This document shows, piece after piece, positions 56,618 through 64,000 of a stretch of DNA of 64,000 nucleotides. Each line of letters begins with the position of its first letter. Position 1 is the first letter of the stretch. The stretch is from Patellaria atrata CBS 101060. Taxonomy: Eukaryota > Ascomycota > Dothideomycetes > Patellariales > Patellariaceae. Both the position numbers and the translations under genes were made by a program. Under the pieces are notes generated by a model. It saw only the letters and a program-made list of their open reading frames with translations, was not told the DNA's origin and did no database searches. The stretch covers positions 227,922 through 291,921 of the forward strand of contig MU006091.1 of the NCBI GenBank assembly GCA_010093705.1, read 5' to 3'.

Positions 56618-58035
56618 ATGCATGTGAGTTGGATCTACCTCGCCGTCCTCGGCACAGGATTGCTTGAAACGAGTGGGAGCTTACATTACCAAGGTCATCG
56701 TTGTCGGTGCAGGTCCATCAGGCCTCCTGCTCAGCATCTTGCTCGCGAGAGCAGATATCAAGGTCACCCTGCTAGACTGCTCCGATACCATCGACTCCCG
56801 TCCCAGAGCGGCCCATTATGCGCCCAGTGCGGTCCGAGAACTGGCTCGGGCCGGTGTTCTGGAGGACGTCCGAGCACAAGGTTTCATCCCGGGAAACATG
56901 TGCTGGCGGCGTGTCGATGGCTCGAAGATAGTGGAGTGGAATGATTCCTCCCAAGTGAACAATCCGGAAGCATTAACCGTTCTTCATATCGCACACCTCC
57001 TGGCCGTGCTCCTGGACCACGCGCAGAAAAATCCGAATGTAGACCTGAGATGGAAGCATACAGTTACCGATGTCAAGCAGGACGAGACATCTGCCACTGC
57101 CGTTGTTCGAAAAGAGGATGGTAGCGAGATACAGATGTCAGGGGACTACGTAGTCGGTTGTGATGGCGGTGCCAGCAGAGTCCGTAAGACTCTCTTTGGC
57201 AACAAGTTCGAAGGCCACACTTGGGACGCCCAACTCATAGCAACCAATGTTCGTATCCATAACCCCCTAACCCATATCTCCCCCTTTCCACTCACACTTC
57301 TCAGGTGTACTATCCCGGTTTCGAAAAACACGGTTACAACGACATCAACTTCATAATCGACCCAGAACACTACTACATGGCCGCCAGAATCACCCGCGAC
57401 GGCCTCTGGCGCGTCTCCTTCGGCGTGGACCGGCTGTTAGACCTCGACGAAGTAAAGGAAATCCAACCCAAAAAATACGAAGTCATGCTCCCCGGCAACC
57501 CCAAACCCAACGACTACAAACTCGTCTCTCTCTACCCCTACCGCATCCACCAACGGTGCGCCGAAAAATTTCGCGTCGGGCGCGTCCTGCTCGCTGCCGA
57601 CGCCGCGCACGTCTGCAATCCCTTTGGCGGAATGGGGCTCACGGGCGGTATCGTGGACGTGGGCGGGCTGGCGGACTGTTTGGTGGGTGTGGCCAAGGGA
57701 CTCGCGGATGAGGGTATCCTCGATGTGTATGATGAGCAGAGACGAAGGCTGTGGCATGAGGTTATCAATCCCGTGTCGACTAATAACTACCTCCGGGTGA
57801 GCTCGAAGGATGTGGAGAAGACGGGTAGGGAGGACGAGGCGTTGAATATGTTTAGGAGGGCGAATGAGGATTCGGAGTATAAGAAGGAGGTTGATGAGGT
57901 GAGTGCTTCCCTGGGGTGGTGTGTTTTGTTTGAGTGGGTACTGACGGCTTTTGAAAGGGCGCTTATGCTATCTGTTATGATTTTACGAAACATTATTTGC
58001 AACGTGCCGATTCTGCACTAGAGACTACGGCCTAG
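56618..58035 (+). CDS. FAD-dependent monooxygenase (PheA/TfdB-like)
   Basis: Four exons: 56618-56623 (ATG CAT only), 56694-57248, 57305-57898 and 57958-58035, giving 410 residues. The first exon is inferred: splicing a 70-bp intron yields MHVIVVGAGPSGLLLSILLARADIKV, a textbook flavoprotein start with the GxGxxG dinucleotide motif. The DG motif appears as YVVGCDGGASRVRKTLFG (about 155-172), and the GD motif as VGRVLLAADAAHVCNPFGGMGLTGG, where the usual GDAAH is ADAAH. The last splice gives EGAYAICYDFTKHYLQRA. Such enzymes hydroxylate aromatic or polyketide substrates using NAD(P)H and O2. Length and motif spacing are near those of the salicylate/zeaxanthin-type monooxygenases. Pairing with the divergent MFS gene suggests a small detoxification or biosynthetic unit. 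Confidence 0.83.
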
Positions 58036-58834
58036 AGCCGCCATACCGCATGTGTGTACACAGGATAGACCATGGCTCAAAATATAGCAACCTAGGTTCC
58101 TGTCCTCTCGACGTCCCATGGTTTATGACCAACGTACATAATCGGTGATAGCATATAAGGACTCAATGTATGTACAGTACAGCGTATTAAACCTAAGCTC
58201 ACAGCATTCGATTGGGTTCCAAGTACTGGAAGATATAAGACAAAAATACAAAATAGTTATCTGAACCCCGACTCTTACACGCTCTCAAGTCTCTACACCT
58301 TAATCCCTTTCCGCGCCTACCTACGCGTCCTACCGTATCTAATGGACTCCCCAAAACAGTCTTCCATTGTAACTTATAGGACTGTCCTTGCATTCAACAA
58401 CTGACAAGTTCCAAAACTCTAACCTGGCACCTCAGTACGACCACCGCAAATGGCCCAAACGCGATCAAAGAAGCTTTTCTTTTCGTCGGATAGGGAAATT
58501 ATCCCTGATCTGAGATATTGCCTTGTACAAGTCGCACCCCAAGCCTTACAGAAGGGCAAAGCAAAGTAAAGGATGGACTAATAAAAAAAAGCCAATTGCT
58601 AAGTCTGGCAGAAAATCGCTTCTACGCTACGTTGCGAACGCGGAAGGGGGATCTAACTATGCTCATTCATACCTCATACCCATCCATATATCCACCATAA
58701 TAACGCCCCAAGCCCCTCATTACACGGGGTATAATATACAATCATCATCATTAGCGCTCCTCATAAGTCTATTCCCCTCCCAAACGCCAGATCTTTTCTT
58801 CTATCCCTCGAGCCTTAAGCCGCAGACACATCCC
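58036..58834. other. Convergent intergenic region, 800 bp
   Basis: 3' flanks of the monooxygenase and GT25 genes. A TGTACAGTAC motif copy is at 58171-58180. ORFs running from 58,520 across the GT25 gene are its antisense shadow. Confidence 0.4.
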
Positions 58835-60226
58835 CTACGGCCACCTCCCCTCCCCATCCCCCATCCCATCAACAAGACAAACCCCCTTCTCCCCAACAAC
58901 CTCCCTCAAATACTCCACAGTAGCATTATCCCTCGAGAAAAAATCCCTCGACCTGGCACCACAATAAATATTCATGGTCCCCTGCACATCCTCCGGCCCC
59001 TTCCCGCCAGCCAAGCGCCCACTATCATCCACGCCCTCATTAACGTTCTTAATCATGCTCGGCGCAGTGATATGATGAAACAGCTCCGGGGACGCGGAGA
59101 AGCACTTCCACCCCTTATCCCTGCAGGCCTCGAGCGTGCGCACGTCGAACGCGACACACCCCCTCTCGCCCTTCGGCCCCCCCTCGGTCCCGTGCTCGGC
59201 CAGCAGTCTGGCTGCGGAGGCTTGCGTGACCGCGTACCCGAACGTGCAGAGCGGCCAGCGGGACTTGTGCACGATGCGCTCCTGCTGCCTGAGCCCCATA
59301 TTCGCGAGGAACTCGGCGGTCTTGTGGTGGAGTTTCCCCCACGGCAGGACGGTGGCGTCCTCGTAGATGGTGTGGGGGAGCGTCGGGAGGCGTTTGGCGG
59401 GGAAGAAGTCGCCGCAGTGGCCGATGTGGAGGAGCTCCCATTGGGTCAGGTCGCCCCAGTAGGTCGGGGAGGAGGTGGGGAGGGAGGGGGGTTGGGGGGC
59501 GTTGGGGGAGTTTTCGGACGGCTCCGGGATCGAGGTTATGGAGTCTGGGGAGGTGAGGGAGCGGAGGGCGCGTGCGGCGAGGGGGATTTGGGAGAGGCGG
59601 AGATGGATGGACCAGTCGACGTCGTCTTCGAGGATTAGGGCTGTTGAGAGGTTTGTGGATTGGAACCTGGGGAGGGATTGTCAGTGTTTGACGTCTTAGA
59701 TCGGGGTTTTATGGTCTCGTATGAAAGAGATCTCACCATCTCAAAGCGTTCAAATGCGCCATCCACGCCAACGCACTCCCGCGATCGATCTTCGAGCCCT
59801 GCGGAGAGCGAAAAGCTTCAACGTCGTCTTCGGTCCATGCCGGCTGATTCGGGATATCGATGTCGATGCCGGTGATGTTGGCAGCGAACAGGAGACCCTC
59901 CCTCCGTGCCGAACCCGCCTTGGAAACGGCTATAACGGCGCCAAACTATTCAAGACAAAGCCAATCAGCGAATCATCCTCATTCATAAGGTAATTTCTCG
60001 CATTTCGTCCATATTTTATGTAAACCTGACTCGCGCAAGCGCGATGCTTGTGGGGAACTGGGGGCGGGAAACTCGAGGAACTTACACCCAACGTTGAATT
60101 GGCGGGCTCGAGACGATCGAGGTGGAAGAGCCGGGCTCCCTGATCGCGCAGGCTGGTGTTGAAGTAGAAGAAGAATGAGAGAGTGGTGAGTATGAGAACG
60201 GTGAGCAGTTTATGGAGCATTTCCAT
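58835..60226 (-). CDS. Glycosyltransferase family 25 (LPS-type) membrane protein
   Basis: Three exons: 60226-60086, 59945-59737 and 59666-58835, giving 393 residues. Residues about 4-25 (LHKLLTVLILTTLSFFFYF) form a single N-terminal anchor, so this is a type II membrane protein of the Golgi or ER. The first splice leads into FGAVIAVSKAGSARREGLLFAANITGIDIDI, the GT25 N-terminal strand-helix; the second gives LEDDVDW (Glu130, Asp131, Asp132, Asp134), the metal-binding motif, followed by DLTQWELLHIGHCGDFFPAK, and then a GT25-type KSRWPLCTFGYAVTQASAARLLAEHG. In bacteria and animals GT25 enzymes move galactose to lipopolysaccharide or collagen hydroxylysine; fungal substrates are not known to me. 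The C-terminal segment (GFFSRDN..YLREVV) is variable. Confidence 0.85.
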
Positions 60227-61068
60227 ACGGTCGCCCGCTTTGGGCTGGCCGGCCGTTTCTTGCTGTGAGGAGGTTGTGAGCCAAGAGGTGTGAATCGGAA
60301 CGGCGTGATGCGCGATGGTCAGGGCGATTGGATGCCTTTACCTGGGCGCGAAGCCACCAGAGAACCGGCGCTGAGACGGGCAGCTTTTGGTGGTTTTATG
60401 ATGAGTGATGAGTGATGAGTGAGAGGTTGTATGTAACAACTGACGAAGTTACGGGGTGGTGAGTGATTAAGCAGAGGTTATGCGATGTATCAGCCCTAGG
60501 AACAAAGCAGCCACCTTTGCATTTTCGTTTCATCTATTTCCTGAGGGGATTTTGTTGTTGTTGACAATCATATCTATGAAAGGGAGACAGGGGCATATAA
60601 ACATATTGAAACATATAGCCATTATCACTTTTTTCCGTCCAGCTTCACCATCTAACTGGATCTTAACAGTTAAGAGTATCTTTATAATAAGCATCTATAA
60701 TACGAATGGTTACATCTTTTCTCGCATGTTTTACGAACATTACGAACATGACGAAGATGAGCAAAACTTCTCCTAAGAGGGCTCGCCTGAATCCTTTCCT
60801 TTTAGCTTTCTCTTTGGAATGATTATTGGTCACTGGCCTCAAGGCTGAGATTATCCAATTCAAGCAGTTCAGCTCGTGACATATCCTATTTTTCTACTCT
60901 TCACATCCCCTTATGCTAAAATAATGTTGTATTGACTTTCTAGTACTTTTGTACGTTTGAAGCTCTGTCCCCTTTGTGACGTTGATCCCCCTTGCGGCTC
61001 AGTCCCACCATTTACAAAGTGAGAACACCAGCGAGCAACGAGAACGCGCCTTGCATTCCACGCGTCAA
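60227..61068. other. Divergent promoter region, 840 bp
   Basis: Shared upstream region of the GT25 and RA-PH genes. It contains a short heptamer repeat (three copies of ATGAGTG near 60400-60421). No gene supported. Confidence 0.4.
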
Positions 61069-63999
61069 ATGCATCGCACAACATCATGCTCACCAGAGAT
61101 CGAGTCTTCCTCCGCACCAGCACCACCGCCCTCAGAGCACAAGTTCTCGCGCTACCGCTCCGTGCGGAAGAAACACCATGAGCCCCCATCCATCCCCACC
61201 CCTCCCCCTCCCGTACCGGCAATGCCACCACTCCCAGTACAAGAGAGCCATAGTTCTCAATTGAAACCGAGCATATCGCGCTATCACCGCCGTCCTACTA
61301 CCTCTGCAGGCCCCAAGGAGAGTATGATGTCGCCGTCATCGAAACAATCTCCTCCCCCGGCTGTTAAAGCACCTGCTACCCCGGTCCAGCGCACGCGAGC
61401 AAACACTTCCTCCCAAGCCCGGTATCAATTGCGGGTAAACGGGTCGCCCAGTGTCTCTACTGATCAATTACCTAAGACCATGCCAGCGAGGGTGCAGACG
61501 GATCCTCAACGCCCAAGGACATCACATAGACAACCTGCGCGGGACGCTAGAGACCCCCCCGAAGATGCTCGGAATGAGGCGCGACAATTGATGGCATTGG
61601 AGGCAAAGCGCATGGAGAAGCTCAAGGAGAAGATGAGGCAGGAGAAGCAGGCAAGAGAAGAAGCTGATGCTGCGGAACGTGAGAACCAACGGCGGAAGAC
61701 AGAGGAAGCAGAGAAGCAAAGGGTTGAGAAAGAGGCAGAGGAAGCAAACAAAGTGTTGGCGAAGAAGGAGGCGAAATCGAGGGAACATATGCTGGTGGAG
61801 AAGGAAAAGGAGAGAATACGGGAGGAAAGAGAACGGTTGAAGAAGGAAAAAGAGGAGTGGGAAGCGCAGAAGAAGGCTGAGCTGAAGAAATTAGAAGCTG
61901 AGGCAAAAGCAAGGGATTATCAACAGGAAGCCAGACGTACCGAATCGTCACCCTCGAGATCAGGACTCAAGGCATTGTTGAGGAAACGTGTAGATACTAA
62001 TCCAAGTAAACCAACTCCTGCAATTGGACCACTTACTGCTGGTAATGGACCACCCAAATCAGCTCCCAACTTTGACGAACCAGCAGTCATTCGCCCTGGA
62101 GGTGGAGGGGTGGTGCCAGGAACGGATGCTCCGATATCAGCAGTCAATGCTGGTGATCGCCGGGTCATGGTCGAATGCAACAAGTCTGCCATGCTTCTTC
62201 CCATAACCCCAACAACTACACCATTAGACCTCATCCGTTCAGCGGCTACGGTCATGTCAGAGTCTATCAATCCGAAAGCATCGGTATTGTTAGAGAATTT
62301 CTCGAGAGGTGGAGTGCAAAGGCCATTGAGACATTATGAACATGTCAGAGACGTCATGAATTCCTGGGATGATGACAGACAAAACACTCTCCACTTGGTA
62401 GAATCTCCAACCGATGGACATGATGAAGATCTTATGGCAAGTTCTGTCCCCTCAGAAAGACCCGAAGAATTCACATTCGTCCTGTACCATTCTCAAAAAC
62501 CAGGACATTGGTCGAAAAGATTCGTCACACTCCGCACAGACGGGCAAATGGTGATAGCAAAGAACGACCGCGGAAAAGAATCAGCAAACATCTGCCATCT
62601 CTCCGATTTTGACATCTACACGCCCACCAGGGAAAAGCTCACAAAGACGGTCAAACCTCCCAAGAAACAGTGCTTTGCAATCAAAAGCCAGCAGAAGCCA
62701 AATATGTTCATAAATACTTCAAACTTCGTACAGTATTTCTGTACCAACGACCGTGACCTCGCCGCCCGCTTTTACAAAGCGGTTCAGGGGTGGCGTAGTT
62801 GGTATCTCGTCAACGTGATGGGCGAAGGGCAATCAAAGTCCAAGCCTAAACCCGAAACCGTTTCGAACGGATTCAAACCTCTTGATCTCGGCTTTGGCAA
62901 TAGCGGCAATAGTCTACCCGGTGCTCACACCAGAGATCAGTCCATCGATTCACACTACCAACTCGGCTCCTTCCAACCTCTCATGGACCTCTCCATGTTC
63001 GAAAAACGAGTCAGCGTCGTCGAAAATCCGAATCTCAACCCCTTATTCACCTCCACACCTCTATATCGCTCCGATAGCACGCGCGCCCGCCACAGCCGCA
63101 AACTCTCCATGCGCAACAAAGCGCACCACGGCCACTCCACGCACCCCTCCTCCGACTCCAACGGCCCAACCCGTCTCCCATCCCTCACCCCTTCTTCCGC
63201 CGAGTCCAACAACAACTCCTCCCTCTCCGACCAGCTCACCTTTTCCCCCACGGGCCTACTAGGACGCTCATACTCCCAACGCCGCGCCCACGCCGAAGCC
63301 CAAGCGGCGAAACTCGCCTCCCCCTTCACATCAGGCCCCTCCCTCCTCAACGACCTCGACCCGTCCAACAACCCCAACAATACTAACTTCCCAACCCGCA
63401 TGTCCAGCACCCGCTCAACCCGCCACAAAGGCCCCACAGACCTCCCCCACCCAAAACCCCTCATCGACCTCGCGCCCACGTACAAAGAACCTATCCACCA
63501 CGCCCTCAAAGGCAAAGCACACATCCCCCCGCCCTCCAAATCGGGAACCACCCTCATCGCCTCCGCCACCTCGCCCGCCGCAGACCCAGAGTCGAACCCC
63601 GCCCTCACCATTTCCATCCCGCCCGCGCGCACAGCCCCCGTGATAGCCCGCAACGCCGCACCGGGCGCGAACCCGCACAACGCCCACACGGCGGGCCCGC
63701 GCATCGCGGGTATTTCGAACAACCACTCCGCGCTCGTGCCGGACGAGAGGGAGGCGTTCACGGGCGGTTTACTAGCAGGTGTTGGGGTGGTGGATGCGGA
63801 GAGGGATCATGGGCTCACGACGGGGGTTTATGGGAATGGGAAACAGGGTCCCTTGGTCGAAATTAGGGACGAGAGTTGCTTCGTTAAGGGGAGTTTGCTT
63901 GAGGGGTTGGAGGGGGAGGGGGAGAGGGAGAGGGCGCCCGTTGTGGATAGGGAGAGGAGGTGGGAGGTTGTGGTTGGGGTTGGTGAGGGGGTTGATTAG
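61069..63999 (+). CDS. Ras-association and PH domain protein (RIAM/MRL-like fungal adaptor)
   Basis: A single-exon gene of 976 residues from the ATG at 61069 to TAG at 63997-63999; frames further upstream have no ATG. The order is: Pro-rich N-terminus with PPPPVPAMPPLP; a highly charged coiled coil (about 165-300, many EEE/KK heptads); an RA-like ubiquitin fold (about 363-445: DRRVMVECNKSAMLLPITPTTTPLDLIRSA); and a PH domain (about 465-585: FTFVLYHSQKPGHWSKRFVTLRTDGQMVIA ... DRDLAARFYKAVQGWRSWYL). RA then PH next to a coiled coil is the plan of MRL proteins (RIAM, lamellipodin), which link Ras-type GTPases to actin and polarity. The Ser/Pro-rich C-terminus ends at the window edge; a further 3' exon beyond it cannot be excluded. 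Confidence 0.82.
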   Translation: MHRTTSCSPEIESSSAPAPPPSEHKFSRYRSVRKKHHEPPSIPTPPPPVPAMPPLPVQESHSSQLKPSISRYHRRPTTSAGPKESMMSPSSKQSPPPAVKAPATPVQRTRANTSSQARYQLRVNGSPSVSTDQLPKTMPARVQTDPQRPRTSHRQPARDARDPPEDARNEARQLMALEAKRMEKLKEKMRQEKQAREEADAAERENQRRKTEEAEKQRVEKEAEEANKVLAKKEAKSREHMLVEKEKERIREERERLKKEKEEWEAQKKAELKKLEAEAKARDYQQEARRTESSPSRSGLKALLRKRVDTNPSKPTPAIGPLTAGNGPPKSAPNFDEPAVIRPGGGGVVPGTDAPISAVNAGDRRVMVECNKSAMLLPITPTTTPLDLIRSAATVMSESINPKASVLLENFSRGGVQRPLRHYEHVRDVMNSWDDDRQNTLHLVESPTDGHDEDLMASSVPSERPEEFTFVLYHSQKPGHWSKRFVTLRTDGQMVIAKNDRGKESANICHLSDFDIYTPTREKLTKTVKPPKKQCFAIKSQQKPNMFINTSNFVQYFCTNDRDLAARFYKAVQGWRSWYLVNVMGEGQSKSKPKPETVSNGFKPLDLGFGNSGNSLPGAHTRDQSIDSHYQLGSFQPLMDLSMFEKRVSVVENPNLNPLFTSTPLYRSDSTRARHSRKLSMRNKAHHGHSTHPSSDSNGPTRLPSLTPSSAESNNNSSLSDQLTFSPTGLLGRSYSQRRAHAEAQAAKLASPFTSGPSLLNDLDPSNNPNNTNFPTRMSSTRSTRHKGPTDLPHPKPLIDLAPTYKEPIHHALKGKAHIPPPSKSGTTLIASATSPAADPESNPALTISIPPARTAPVIARNAAPGANPHNAHTAGPRIAGISNNHSALVPDEREAFTGGLLAGVGVVDAERDHGLTTGVYGNGKQGPLVEIRDESCFVKGSLLEGLEGEGERERAPVVDRERRWEVVVGVGEGVD

Positions 64000-64000
64000 G

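Noticed and set aside
58523-59638. A 371-codon plus-strand frame
   Set aside because: It runs opposite to the GT25 coding exons. Its proline and arginine-rich composition is typical of a GC-rich antisense shadow.

Overview
This is a stretch of nuclear DNA from a filamentous ascomycete fungus. The genes are rich in introns: short introns of about 45-150 bp with GT..AG borders and CTAAC/CTAAT-like branch sites. Gene order mixes both strands with no operons. Several families are fungus-specific (HET domain, HapX, DUF3292, fungal bestrophin-like UPF0187, GH131). Protein flavour and intron style resemble Leotiomycetes (Helotiales), but that placement is an inference. I found no CRISPR array, rRNA or intact tRNA.

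Region 1 (1-16.9 kb) is mostly housekeeping: the 3' end of a GH131 glucanase, the iron regulator HapX, protein phosphatase inhibitor 2, a class II (4EHP-like) eIF4E, a large Ulp2-type SUMO protease in five exons, and a bestrophin-like anion channel. A 2.3-kb gap at 12,980-15,316 carries a decayed 60-bp tandem repeat. Region 2 (17-27.4 kb) is a gene-poor accessory block with a HET-domain gene, a secreted eight-cysteine CAP-like protein, an F-box-like protein and a DUF1295 membrane protein. It also holds a tRNA-derived, SINE-like sequence near 20.0 kb.

Region 3 (28-53 kb) is dense and housekeeping: a DUF3292 membrane protein, a SET/Vps75-type NAP histone chaperone, a conserved protein with a nucleotidyltransferase-like motif, TAF6, nucleoside diphosphate kinase, a 1478-residue telomere-type OB-fold protein, a Gid7/WDR26 subunit of the GID ubiquitin ligase, methylenetetrahydrofolate reductase and the AP-1 mu subunit. 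Region 4 (53.8-64 kb) has a divergent MFS transporter / FAD monooxygenase pair with an 8-bp microsatellite in the shared promoter. It is followed by a GT25 glycosyltransferase and an RA-PH adaptor-like protein that ends at the window edge.

I worked out exon structures by hand from splice signals, reading frame and family conservation; each multi-exon model sums to a whole number of codons. The most interesting signals are: the telomere-type protein with four ACGCG (MBF-like) boxes packed 200 bp upstream; a palindromic TGTACAGTAC motif repeated through intergenic DNA; the SINE-like element; and the repeats at 13.4 kb and 56.1 kb. I see no convincing multi-gene undescribed system.
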